Of a stretch of DNA of 64,000 nt, positions 24,445 to 32,460 are shown piece by piece. Below the pieces are notes generated by a model. The model saw nothing but the letters and a program-made list of their open reading frames with translations. It did not search any database and was not told the DNA's origin. The DNA is taken from positions 620,001-684,000 of the forward strand of contig NZ_FNQB01000003.1 in assembly GCF_900107455.1 (NCBI RefSeq), written 5' to 3'. Both the position numbers and the translations under genes were made by a program. This stretch comes from Asanoa ishikariensis (GTDB taxonomy: Bacteria; Actinomycetota; Actinomycetes; Mycobacteriales; Micromonosporaceae). How positions within the stretch are numbered: the first letter of the stretch is position 1; each line of letters begins with the position of its first letter.

Positions 24445-25793
24445 CTCTCGACGTCTCTACACAGGACATCGTCGATCGTCTCCCGGCGTACGACGACCCG
24501 GGCGACGCCGTCCCGCACGGCGATCAGGGGTGGGCGGCCGACCAAGTTGTAGTTGGACGCCAGCGGCAGGTGGTAGGCGCCGGCGCCGGGCGCGGCCAGC
24601 AGGTCGCCGGGGCGCAGGTCGGCCGGGAGCGGCACCGAGCGGGCGAGCACGTCGCCGGCCTCGTCATGGCGGCCGACGATCGTGCTCGACACCGCGGGAC
24701 CGGTGCCGGCCCGGCCGAGCAGGACGGCCGTGTAGCGGGCGCCGTAGAGGGCGGGCCGGGGGTTGTCGCTCAGCCCTCCGTCGATGGCGACCAACTGGCA
24801 GCCCTCCGGCTCGCGGCGAACCGCCACGACCCGGTACAGGGCCACCCCGGCGCGGGCGACGACCGCCCGACCCGGTGTCACCACCAGCTCCGGTTCCGGC
24901 ACACCCTGGCGTTCGCAGGCCAGGCCCAGGACCGCCCGGGCCCGGCCTGCGAACGCGGCGACGGCGAAGGGGGAGTCGCCGTCCACGGCGGGCGCCGCGT
25001 GGCCCCCGCCGATGTTGAGCTCCCGGACCACGATTCCCTTGGTACGGGCGAGATGTCCGGCCACCGCGACCAGGCGCTGGATCGCCCGCTCGTAGCCGCC
25101 GAACCGGCTGATCTGCGAGCCGACGTAACAGTCGAGGCCGTACAACTCCAGCTTGGGTTGGGCGACGATCCGCCGCACCAGGTCGTCGAAGGCCTCGCTC
25201 GGCGCGGCCACCCCGAACCGGTCGGCGTCGCTGGCCGCGGGAATCCCGGCGACACCGTCGAACAGGTCGTCGTGCGGCGGCAGCACCCGGATCAGGACCT
25301 TCTGCCTGCGGGTCGCGAGCGCGGCAAGCCGGGTCACTTCGGAGGCCGACTCGATGACCACCCGGCCGACGCCGTAGTCCAGGGCCGCCTGCAGGTCGGC
25401 CGGCGTCTTGGCGTCGCCGTGCAACACGATCCGCTCGGCCGGGAAACCGACCGCCGCGGCGACCGAGAGCTGGCCCTCGGAGTAGACGGACAGCCCCAGC
25501 CCCTCCTCCATCACCCAGCGCAGCACGGCCCGGCTGGTCAGCGCCTTGGCCGCGTACACCACGTTGCCGTTGCCGAAGGCCGCTCCGTACTCCCGGCAGT
25601 GGTCCCGGACCTCTCCCTCATCGATGACGTACGCCGGTGTGCCGTACTGCTCCGCCAGCGCGGCGAGGTCGACGCCGCCGATGCTGATCGCGCCGTGCCC
25701 GGTGTGCCGGGTCGACGACGGCCAGATCTCAGTGCACAGCCGCTGCGGTGGCAGCGACGTGCGCAGTGACGGGATGAGATCCGAGAGGCTCAT
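24441..25793 (-). CDS. Diaminopimelate decarboxylase-like PLP enzyme (LysA paralogue)
   Basis: This 450-residue fold-III PLP enzyme has the PLP lysine in VVYAAKALTSRAVLRWV, the phosphate loop ELNIGGGHA, TPGRAVVARAG, DGGLSDNPRPALYGARY and C-terminal GAGAYHLPLASNYN. These match DapDC, which turns meso-diaminopimelate into lysine. The usual CESGD motif reads DEAGD, so the conserved Cys that reaches across the dimer into the active site is an Asp, and specificity may differ. The ATG at 25793 has AAGGAG 5 bases upstream. The preceding RAM-domain gene overlaps its first 65 bases in another frame. Primary lysA is probably elsewhere, so this may be a specialised paralogue. Confidence 0.82.
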   Translation of the reverse strand: MSLSDLIPSLRTSLPPQRLCTEIWPSSTRHTGHGAISIGGVDLAALAEQYGTPAYVIDEGEVRDHCREYGAAFGNGNVVYAAKALTSRAVLRWVMEEGLGLSVYSEGQLSVAAAVGFPAERIVLHGDAKTPADLQAALDYGVGRVVIESASEVTRLAALATRRQKVLIRVLPPHDDLFDGVAGIPAASDADRFGVAAPSEAFDDLVRRIVAQPKLELYGLDCYVGSQISRFGGYERAIQRLVAVAGHLARTKGIVVRELNIGGGHAAPAVDGDSPFAVAAFAGRARAVLGLACERQGVPEPELVVTPGRAVVARAGVALYRVVAVRREPEGCQLVAIDGGLSDNPRPALYGARYTAVLLGRAGTGPAVSSTIVGRHDEAGDVLARSVPLPADLRPGDLLAAPGAGAYHLPLASNYNLVGRPPLIAVRDGVARVVVRRETIDDVLCRDVES

Positions 25794-26061
25794 GCCAGCT
25801 CCTTGTTTTGTGCGGGCCGAACGGCCGCAGCACGAGGTGGGTCGAGGTGCGCCCGGCCCCGGCGTGATGCCGGAGCCCACGGACCAGGCCGTCGAGGGCC
25901 GCCATGTCCCGGCACCGCACCCGGACGACGGCATCACTGTCGGCGGCGACCCACCAGGCATCGACCACCTCCGGCCGACTCGCCAGGTGGGCCTCCAGGC
26001 AGGGCGCGTCCTGGGTGTGGTTGAGCCACACCAGAACCACCGCTTCGACCTCTCCGCTCAT
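25729..26061 (-). CDS. Stand-alone RAM (Lrp/AsnC ligand-binding) domain protein
   Basis: This 110-residue protein matches the C-terminal ligand-binding domain of Lrp/AsnC regulators (VEAVVLVWLNHTQ, EVVDAWWVAADSDAVVRVRCRDMAALDGLVRGL), with no HTH before it; no HTH is found in any frame upstream. Such RAM-only proteins bind amino acids and can act as effectors or partners of full-length Lrp proteins. The last third is probably unstructured and overlaps the start of the lysA-like gene by 65 bases. The pairing suggests amino-acid sensing tied to the decarboxylase. Loss of an HTH by truncation is the alternative explanation. Confidence 0.65.
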   Translation of the reverse strand: MSGEVEAVVLVWLNHTQDAPCLEAHLASRPEVVDAWWVAADSDAVVRVRCRDMAALDGLVRGLRHHAGAGRTSTHLVLRPFGPHKTRSWHEPLGSHPVTAHVAATAAAVH

Positions 26062-26215
26062 GCCATTGATCGTGCGGCGCCCTCGACGCGCATGAAAAGG
26101 ACCTTGACGCGGTCGCTACGCGGTGGGCCCCGCTCCTGACTGATCCTTGACGCGATCTTCGCAAGCACTATGATCCGGTGCTGAAACGGACCGCGCACCG
26201 TGGGGAGTCAGGCAG

Positions 26216-26989
26216 ATGACCGACGAGGAACAGGTGTCCACGATCGACACCAGCGTGCCGCACAGCGCGCGGGTCTGGAACTACTGGCTGGGCGGCAAGG
26301 ACAACTTCGCCGTCGACCGTGAGGCGGGTGACCGGGTCCGCGCGGTCTTCCCCGCGATCGTCGACAACGCGCGGGCTCAGCGCGCGTTCCTGGGGCGGGC
26401 CGTCCGGCACCTGACGGCCGAGCACGGCATCCGGCAGTTCATCGACCTGGGCACGGGCCTGCCGACGGCCGACAACACCCACGAGATCGCGCAGGCTGTG
26501 GCGCCTGAGTCACGTGTGGTCTACGTCGACAACGACCCGCTCGTGCTGGTGCACGCCCGCGCGCTGCTGACCAGCAGCCCGGAGGGCGTCACCGACTACA
26601 TCGAGGCGGACGTCCGTGACCCGGAGCTCATCCTGCGCGAGGCGGGCCAGGTCCTCGACCTGACCCAACCGGTCGCGGTCATCATGCTCGGCATCCTCGG
26701 CAACATCCCGGACTACGCGGACACGCTCAAGGTCGTGGCCCGGTTCGTCGAGGCGGTGCCGTCGGGCAGCTACATCGTGATCAACGACGGCACGGACGCG
26801 AGCGACGAGATCACCGAGGGAGCGAAGGTCTCCCACGGGTACGTGTTACGCAAGCCGGAAGAGATCGCCCGCTACTTCGAGGGCCTGGAACTCGAAGACC
26901 CGGGCCTGGTCGCCACGACCCGCTGGCGCAACGAGGCCGACGAGTCAGCCGAGCTCGACGGCATGGGCGGCGTGGCGCGCAAGCCTTAG
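26216..26989 (+). CDS. SAM-dependent methyltransferase (DUF574/Methyltransf_19)
   Basis: This 257-residue actinobacterial methyltransferase has the family's N-terminal SARVWNYWLGGKDNF motif (residues 17-31), SAM-binding motif I QFIDLGTGLP, the acidic motif II VVYVDNDPLV and IMLGILGNIPD. The family is greatly expanded in Streptomyces and relatives; substrates are mostly unknown, and some members act in antibiotic clusters or on small molecules. The gene has a GTGGGGAG ribosome site ahead of the ATG and stands alone, convergent with the next gene. Nothing nearby identifies its substrate. Confidence 0.9.
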   Translation: MTDEEQVSTIDTSVPHSARVWNYWLGGKDNFAVDREAGDRVRAVFPAIVDNARAQRAFLGRAVRHLTAEHGIRQFIDLGTGLPTADNTHEIAQAVAPESRVVYVDNDPLVLVHARALLTSSPEGVTDYIEADVRDPELILREAGQVLDLTQPVAVIMLGILGNIPDYADTLKVVARFVEAVPSGSYIVINDGTDASDEITEGAKVSHGYVLRKPEEIARYFEGLELEDPGLVATTRWRNEADESAELDGMGGVARKP

Positions 26990-27009
26990 CGCCGCGCACG
27001 ACCACGCCC

Positions 27010-27942
27010 TTAGAACGCGACGCCGATCTTGGCCGCGATCCGCCGGCCAGCCGCCTCCAGGTCGTCGATCAGGTTCAGCATCTCGTCCGCGCTCATCGTG
27101 CGGCGGCCGGCGGTGCGGTTGCCGGCCGTCTCGAGGAGCCGTTGCACTTCGTCGATCTCGCCGAGTGCGCGTTGTGCCGCAGCGGCGCGACTCGTTCCGG
27201 ATTGGGCCTGTCGCAAAGCTTCCTCGAGAATGGCCATGACCCGGCTTGCCGTCGTGTCGAACAACTGCTGGAACTTCTCGCTCGCCTGTTGCTGCATGGC
27301 GACAGCGGCGGACTTCGCCAAGATGCGCTCGGCCGCTGCCCCGCTCGGGGCGCCGCCGCCGTTCGTGTCGGTGTCAGTGTCGGTGTTGCCGAAAACCGCG
27401 AGGTTCGCCGCCGTGTACCCGTCGTCAGCCGCCGTGTCCGCCGCGGACGCGAACATCAGCACCGAGCTCATGGCATCCTGCACACAGGCGAAGAACACAA
27501 AGGGTGCGGGACCATTCGCCTGGCTGGCCCGGCCGAGGGCGGCTGTGGCGTCCTGCACGGACCGCAGCGCCAAATCGCGGTATCCGCTGCCGACGCGTCC
27601 CGCTTCGCCTGACACCTTGAACGCGGACTCCACCGTATTGACGATGTGTGCCAGGAAATCCGAGAACTCCCCGGCCGAGGTGCGCCCGGCCGCGATGTGC
27701 TGCCTGAATCGTTCATCCATCTCCGGATGGCGATATGCCAGTGGCAGATCGGCGCTGGCGGCGCAGTCGCTCAATCGCAGGAAAGCCCAACCGGGTGGCG
27801 GCGGCCCCCACCGCGGATCGGGCCGCCAATCCGGCGCGGGTGTCCACTGTGCCGGCGCCTCGGGCCAGTTGGGTGGCGCGGTCCAGCGGAGACCCGTGGA
27901 AACGTAGAGATGTGGAGTCGGCGGTCCGACGTGCGACATCAC
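27010..27942 (-). CDS. Unknown protein with N-terminal Pro/Trp motif and helical C-terminus
   Basis: This 310-residue protein is of unrecognised function. Residues 17-55 hold a repetitive Pro/Trp motif (PPNWPEAP, QWTPAPDW, PDPRWGPPPPGW), a pattern seen at the start of many actinobacterial membrane-associated proteins. The remainder is mostly alpha-helical with Ala/Gln-rich stretches (AVAMQQQASEKFQQLFD, IDEVQRLLETAGN) that may form coiled coils. A Thr/Asp-rich spacer (TDTDTDTN) lies near 195. There is no membrane segment or enzymatic motif. The gene is convergent with the DUF574 methyltransferase and lies 154 bases upstream of nothing coding on its own strand; no operon partner is seen. Confidence 0.6.
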   Translation of the reverse strand: MMSHVGPPTPHLYVSTGLRWTAPPNWPEAPAQWTPAPDWRPDPRWGPPPPGWAFLRLSDCAASADLPLAYRHPEMDERFRQHIAAGRTSAGEFSDFLAHIVNTVESAFKVSGEAGRVGSGYRDLALRSVQDATAALGRASQANGPAPFVFFACVQDAMSSVLMFASAADTAADDGYTAANLAVFGNTDTDTDTNGGGAPSGAAAERILAKSAAVAMQQQASEKFQQLFDTTASRVMAILEEALRQAQSGTSRAAAAQRALGEIDEVQRLLETAGNRTAGRRTMSADEMLNLIDDLEAAGRRIAAKIGVAF

Positions 27943-28039
27943 CGGACTCTATCCATCGGTAAACGGATCTTCGATCCACGAACCTGCCTGACATCGCACC
28001 CGAACGGGTGGTCCACTTCGGAATAAGAAGCTCAATTGG

Positions 28040-28058
28040 CGCGCCGCACGTCGGCGCG
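28040..28058. terminator. Possible hairpin after the response regulator gene
   Basis: Seven-base arms CGCGCCG (28040-28046) and CGGCGCG (28052-28058) surround CACGT, about 40 bases beyond the response regulator stop. It is short and has no T-tract, so it is a weak candidate. Confidence 0.35.
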
Positions 28059-28096
28059 GCAATCAGCTGGTCAGCCTCGTGGCACTGCCGCGCGCA

Positions 28097-28774
28097 TCAT
28101 TCGCCGTCAGCTCGCCCGGAGACACGAGGCACGACGAGGCCTGTCTCATAGGCGGCCACCACCGCCTGGGTGCGGTCGCGGAGGGCCAGTTTCGTCAGCA
28201 TGCGGCTGACGTGGGTCTTGACCGTTTCCTCCGTGACCACCAGGCGGGCGGCGATCTCCGGATTGGACAGTCCCTCGGCGACCAGGCGCAGCACCTGGGT
28301 CTCGCGCGGTGTGAGCGCCGACAGCGCCACCGGACGCGTGGACGACGGGCGGTGCTGGCGGGCGAACTCGCCGATCAGTCGCCGGGTCACCGTCGGCGCC
28401 AGCAGGGCCTCGCCCGCCGCGATCACGCGTACCGCGTCGAACAGGCTCTCCGCTCGGACGTCCTTGAGCAGGAAGCCGCTGGCGCCCGCGCGGATCGCGT
28501 CGTAGACGTACTCGTCCAGGTCGAAGGTCGTCAGGATCAGCACCCGGGGGTGGGCCGCCGTCGCGGTCAGCAGGCGGGTCGCCTCGATGCCGTCCATGCC
28601 GGGCATTCGCACGTCCATCAGGACCACGTCCGGGGAAGACGACGCGCACACCCGGACCGCCGCAGCGCCGTCGGCCGCCGTGCCGACCACCTCGATGTCG
28701 GGTTGGGTGGCCAGCAGGCCGGCGAAGCCGCCGCGGACCACCTCGTGGTCGTCGGCCACCACCACGCGAATCAT
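28097..28774 (-). CDS. NarL/LuxR-type response regulator
   Basis: This 225-residue two-component regulator has a receiver domain at 1-120 with acidic pocket VVADDHE, phospho-acceptor Asp in PDVVLMDVRMPG, Thr in ILTTFD and Lys in FLLKDVRAE. A LuxR-type HTH follows at about 155-215 (LTPRETQVLRLVAEGLSNPEIAARLVVTEETVKTHVSRML). Its start overlaps the histidine kinase stop by 4 bases, marking them as a cognate pair. The ABC exporter divergent from the kinase is the likely target, through the inverted repeat at 29905-29959. Confidence 0.95.
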   Translation of the reverse strand: MIRVVVADDHEVVRGGFAGLLATQPDIEVVGTAADGAAAVRVCASSSPDVVLMDVRMPGMDGIEATRLLTATAAHPRVLILTTFDLDEYVYDAIRAGASGFLLKDVRAESLFDAVRVIAAGEALLAPTVTRRLIGEFARQHRPSSTRPVALSALTPRETQVLRLVAEGLSNPEIAARLVVTEETVKTHVSRMLTKLALRDRTQAVVAAYETGLVVPRVSGRADGE

Positions 28775-29877
28775 GTGTTCTCCTCGGTCGGCACGGGCAG
28801 GGTGGCCTCGACGACGAAGCCGCCGGCGGGGCCCGAGACTCCGGTGCGGAGCCGGCCGCCGACCGCTACCGCGCGTTCCCGCATGCCGCTGAGGCCATGG
28901 CCACCAGAAAGGGGGGCCACGGCTCCTGGGCCGTTGTCGCGGATCCGCAGCACCAACCCATCGGCGCGATAGCTGATCTCGACGTCGACCGCGGCGCCGG
29001 GTGCGTGCCGGCGGGCGTTGGTCAGCGCCTCCTGGACGATCCGGTACGCGGCGAGCTCGACACCAGGGTCCAACCGGACGGGTGGCCCCCGCAGGATCAG
29101 CCGGGTGCCGGCACCGGACGCGTCCCGTGCCTCGTCGAGCAACGCCGTCAGTTCGCGCAACCCCGGCTGCGGCTGGCGTTCCGGCTCGGCCGGTGCGTCC
29201 GAGCGCAGCACGCCCAGCAGCCGCCGCATCTCGGTCAGCGCTGCGCGGGCCGTGCCTCCGATCGCCGCGAACCGCTCCGCGCCCGCCAGCGGCAGCCCGG
29301 GCGTGGTCAGCCGCGCGTTCTCCGCCTGCACGGAGATCATCGAAATGTGGTGCGCGACCACGTCGTGCAGTTCACGGGCGATCCTGGCCCGCTCGCCGCG
29401 CGCGGTGTGCTCGACCAGTGTCCCGGCGAACGCGTCCTGGGCGGCCAGGTGCGCCGCGTCGGCCCGGCTGACCCGGCGGGCCACTCCGGCCAGGGCGCAC
29501 ATCGGCACGAGCGCGGCCAGCACCACACCGACCGGGGTGAAGATGGCCAGCACCAGGTACGGCAGACCGAGCGGGACCGCCGCGGCGACGAGGCCGCGGC
29601 GACCGACGAGATAGGCGGCGACGAGCTGGGCCAGCCAACCGGCCACCGTGAAGAGCCCGAAACCGGCCAGCGACACCACCGACGCGGCGGTGACCAGCAG
29701 TGCGGCGGCCGTCGCGTTGCGCAGCGCGAGCGGCGCGGTCGAGGCAACCGCCAACGCGGCCAGCAGCACCAGGAACGGTCCTGCCACGTCCGTCGGCGCG
29801 AACCGCACCAACGCTTCGACGGCGGCGGCCACCGCCAGCGCGGCGACGGCCGCCCGAGGGGTCGCGGGCCGGTTCAC
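28771..29877 (-). CDS. DesK/NarX-type sensor histidine kinase
   Basis: This 368-residue kinase has an N-terminal membrane part with about four to five hydrophobic segments (residues 7-140), a HisKA_3 dimerisation helix with phospho-His in ARIARELHDVVAHHISMISVQAENA, and a C-terminal HATPase domain with an N-box-like YRIVQEALTNARRHA and a G-box LRIRDNGPGAV followed by HGLSGMRERAVAVGG. It has no large extracellular sensor, which is typical of kinases sensing membrane or envelope stress next to ABC exporters. The stop overlaps the response regulator start (ATGA type). Confidence 0.93.
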   Translation of the reverse strand: MNRPATPRAAVAALAVAAAVEALVRFAPTDVAGPFLVLLAALAVASTAPLALRNATAAALLVTAASVVSLAGFGLFTVAGWLAQLVAAYLVGRRGLVAAAVPLGLPYLVLAIFTPVGVVLAALVPMCALAGVARRVSRADAAHLAAQDAFAGTLVEHTARGERARIARELHDVVAHHISMISVQAENARLTTPGLPLAGAERFAAIGGTARAALTEMRRLLGVLRSDAPAEPERQPQPGLRELTALLDEARDASGAGTRLILRGPPVRLDPGVELAAYRIVQEALTNARRHAPGAAVDVEISYRADGLVLRIRDNGPGAVAPLSGGHGLSGMRERAVAVGGRLRTGVSGPAGGFVVEATLPVPTEENT

Positions 29878-29904
29878 GCTGCCATTCTCGCCTTAGCCAC
29901 GACC

Positions 29905-29959
29905 GGGGTCGTCCCTCGCGTCAGGGACTCCGAAGATGGCTCCCACGCGGGACGACCCG
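29905..29959. promoter_or_regulatory. Inverted repeat in the kinase/ABC exporter divergent promoter
   Basis: GGGTCGTCCC (29906-29915) and GGGACGACCC (29949-29958) form a perfect 10-base inverted repeat 33 bases apart, within the 111-base gap between the divergent kinase and ABC exporter genes. It is a candidate binding site for the adjacent NarL-type regulator. Confidence 0.45.
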
Positions 29960-29988
29960 GGGCGCTCCGGTTCGTAGCGTGACGTGTC

Positions 29989-30912
29989 ATGGAAGCCACC
30001 ATCGAGGTCAACGACCTGCGCAAGGCGTACGGGTCGACCGTCGCGCTGGACGGGATGACGTTCACCGTCGCACCGGGGCGGGTCACCGCTTTCGTCGGGC
30101 CCAACGGGGCCGGCAAGTCCACCACCATGCGCGTCGTGCTCGGTCTCGACCGGGTCGACGCGGGCACCGCGCTGGTCGGGGGCCGCCCGTACCGCAGCCT
30201 GCGCACGCCGCTGCGGCACGTCGGCGCGCTGCTGGACGCGTCCGCTCTGCACCCCGCCCGCAGCGGGCGCGATCACCTGTTGTGGCAGGCGCACTCGCAG
30301 GGGCTGCGCGGTCAGCGCGTCGACGAGGTGCTCAAACTGACCGGATTGGCCGACGTGGGCCGGCGCCGGGCGGGCGGCTACTCGCTCGGCATGCGGCAGC
30401 GTCTCGGCGTAGCCGGTGCGCTGCTCGGTGACCCGCCGGTGCTGATGCTCGACGAGCCGTTCAACGGGCTCGACCCCGAGGGAATCCGGTGGATGCGCGG
30501 CTTCCTGCGCGCGCTGGCGGCCGAGGGCCGGGCCGTGCTGGTCTCCAGCCATCTGATGAGCGAGCTACAGGACACCGCCGGGCACCTGGTGGTCGTGGGC
30601 CGGGGCAAGGTGGTCGCCGACACCAGCGTCGCGGACCTGATCGCCGCCGCCTCCAGTGACCGGGTCACGTTGCGTACGGTCGCCCGGACCGAGGCGATGA
30701 CCGCGCTGGCCCGGGTCGGTGCCACGGTCGCGGTGACCGAGCGCGACACCCTGACCGTCGACGGGCTGCCGGCCGATCGCGTCGTGACCGTGCTCAGCGA
30801 GGCCGGTGTCCCGTTCTCGGAGATCGCCGCTCATCGGGCGACGCTCGAGGAGGCGTACATGGAGCTGACCAAGGACGCGGTCGAGTTCCGGGCGACGGAG
30901 GTGGCCCGATGA
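29989..30912 (+). CDS. ABC exporter ATP-binding subunit
   Basis: This 307-residue ABC ATPase has Walker A GPNGAGKST (residues 38-46), a Q-loop region, signature YSLGMRQRLGVAGALLGDPP, Walker B VLMLDEPFNGLD and switch-His VSSHLM. The C-terminal 90 residues are the accessory domain found in DrrA/CcmA-type exporters of drugs or lantibiotics. It is followed by two permease genes, the first overlapping by 4 bases. Together they make a type-2 exporter probably induced by the divergent two-component system. Confidence 0.95.
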   Translation: MEATIEVNDLRKAYGSTVALDGMTFTVAPGRVTAFVGPNGAGKSTTMRVVLGLDRVDAGTALVGGRPYRSLRTPLRHVGALLDASALHPARSGRDHLLWQAHSQGLRGQRVDEVLKLTGLADVGRRRAGGYSLGMRQRLGVAGALLGDPPVLMLDEPFNGLDPEGIRWMRGFLRALAAEGRAVLVSSHLMSELQDTAGHLVVVGRGKVVADTSVADLIAAASSDRVTLRTVARTEAMTALARVGATVAVTERDTLTVDGLPADRVVTVLSEAGVPFSEIAAHRATLEEAYMELTKDAVEFRATEVAR

Positions 30913-32390
30913 TCGGGTTGATCCGGGCCGAGCTGACCAAGTTCCGCTCTGTCCGCGGCTGGCTGATCGGGTGTGGCATCGCCGCCGTGCTGATGGTGCT
31001 CCTCGCCGTCGTGGCGGCCGCCGGCACCGACGCTCGCGTCGGCGGGCCGGGCGCGCGTGGCGCGCTTCCGCGCGCGTCGGACGGCACGCCGGTCCTCGAC
31101 GGCTTCACGTTCCTCCAGCAGCCGCTGGACGGCGACGGGACGCTCACGGTGCGAGTGCCCTCGCTGACCGGCGTCGCGCTGCGGCCGCCGACGCCCGGTG
31201 ACTCGGTGCCGGACGAACAGGAGCAGGCGACCCCCGAGCCATGGGCCAAGGCCGGCCTGATCATCAAGGCCGGCACCACGTCGGGCTCGGCCTACACGGC
31301 GGTGATGGTGACCGGATCCCATGGCGTACGGATGCAGCACGACTTCATCCACGACCTCGCCGGTCCCACCGACGCACGCTGGCTGCGGCTGGTCCGCAGC
31401 GGCGGGACGGTCACCGCGTACGCGTCGAGCGACGGCGCCGCCTGGACGACGGTGGGCAGCGCGCCGCTCGCCACCGGTGCGATGAGCGCCGGGATCTTCG
31501 TCGCCACACCACCGCACCAGGAGTACGAGCAGTTCCTCGGCGGCACCAGCGTCATCGGCGGTGGGGCGATCGCGACGGGCACCTTCGACAACCTGACCGC
31601 GGCCGGCATCGGCGCGGGCGGCGACTGGAACCTGGTGAGCGTCGGCGCCGACGACTCGCCGAACCGCCCGGAGAGCACCTCCACCCGCAACGGCGACACG
31701 TTCGTCCTGCGCGGCGGGGGCGACATCGCGCCGGTCGACGGCGGCACCGGCCCGAAACTGGAGCAGTTGCTCAGCGGCGGCTTCATGGCGCTGACCGTGC
31801 TGGCCGTGCTCGGCGTCCTGTTCGTCACCACCGAGTTCCGGCGCGGGATGGTCCGCACCACGTTCGCCGCGACGCCGTCCCGGGTCCGGGTGCTCGCCGC
31901 GAAGTCGGTCGTGCTCGGCGCGGTCACGTTCGCCGTCGGCCTGGTCGCGTCGACCGCCGCGCTGCTGGTCGGCACCGCGATCCGGGGCTCCAACCACTAT
32001 CCGGCCGACGCGCTGACTCAGGTGCGGATCGTAGTCGGCACCGCGGCGCTGATCGCGGTCGCGACGGTGCTGGCGTTGGCGATCGGCACGATCCTGCGGC
32101 GCGGTGCGGGTGCGGTGGCCGCGGTCGTCGTGCTCATCACGCTGCCCTACATCCTCTCGGCGGCGGCGGTGCTGCCCGCCGCCACCGCGGACTGGGTGCT
32201 GCGGATAACGCCGGCGGCGGCGTTCGCGGTCCAGCAGACAGTTCCCGAGTGGCCGCAGGTGGACCAGGCGTACACGCCGGCGTTCGGCTTCTTCCCGCTC
32301 CCGGCCTGGGGTGGCTTCGCGGTGCTCTGCGGCTGGACCGCGGTGGCGCTGGTGATCGCCGCAGCCCTGCTGCGCCGGAGGGACGCGTGA
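30909..32390 (+). CDS. ABC permease with large extracellular DUF1349-like domain
   Basis: This 493-residue permease begins with a typical exporter TM1 (IRAELTKFRSVRGWLIGCGIAAVLMVLLAVVAA) but then has about 240 extracellular residues before TM2 near 285. The insert resembles a DUF1349/concanavalin-like jelly roll (EPWAKAGLIIKAGTTSG, MVTGSHGVRMQHDF, WLRLVRSGGTVTAYASSDGAAWTTVG). The remaining five helices include the ABC-2 motif FVTTEFRRGMVRTTFAATPSR. The outside domain could bind a glycan or peptide ligand and act as a sensor or acceptor. The start overlaps the ATPase stop; a 70-base spacer separates it from the second permease. Confidence 0.85.
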   Translation: MIGLIRAELTKFRSVRGWLIGCGIAAVLMVLLAVVAAAGTDARVGGPGARGALPRASDGTPVLDGFTFLQQPLDGDGTLTVRVPSLTGVALRPPTPGDSVPDEQEQATPEPWAKAGLIIKAGTTSGSAYTAVMVTGSHGVRMQHDFIHDLAGPTDARWLRLVRSGGTVTAYASSDGAAWTTVGSAPLATGAMSAGIFVATPPHQEYEQFLGGTSVIGGGAIATGTFDNLTAAGIGAGGDWNLVSVGADDSPNRPESTSTRNGDTFVLRGGGDIAPVDGGTGPKLEQLLSGGFMALTVLAVLGVLFVTTEFRRGMVRTTFAATPSRVRVLAAKSVVLGAVTFAVGLVASTAALLVGTAIRGSNHYPADALTQVRIVVGTAALIAVATVLALAIGTILRRGAGAVAAVVVLITLPYILSAAAVLPAATADWVLRITPAAAFAVQQTVPEWPQVDQAYTPAFGFFPLPAWGGFAVLCGWTAVALVIAAALLRRRDA

Positions 32391-32412
32391 GCGAGCGAAG
32401 CGAGCGCAGGCA
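32388..32412 (+). repeat. GAGCGAGCGAAGCGAGCG intergenic repeat
   Basis: The stop codon of the first permease runs into a direct repeat of GCGAGCG (GCGAGCGAAGCGAGCG). From memory, this kind of element recurs between genes in Micromonosporaceae genomes. Only one copy is present in this window, so its repetitive nature is not shown here. Confidence 0.35.
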
Positions 32413-32460
32413 ACTCAGCGCCTGGCGGTCCTGCCGGGCCGACCGAAGGGAGGTCCGCGC

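Noticed and set aside
25934-26164. Short frame upstream of the RAM-domain gene, checked for a missing Lrp HTH
   Set aside because: Its Arg/Ser/Gly-rich translation shows no helix-turn-helix pattern, so the RAM protein appears to stand alone.
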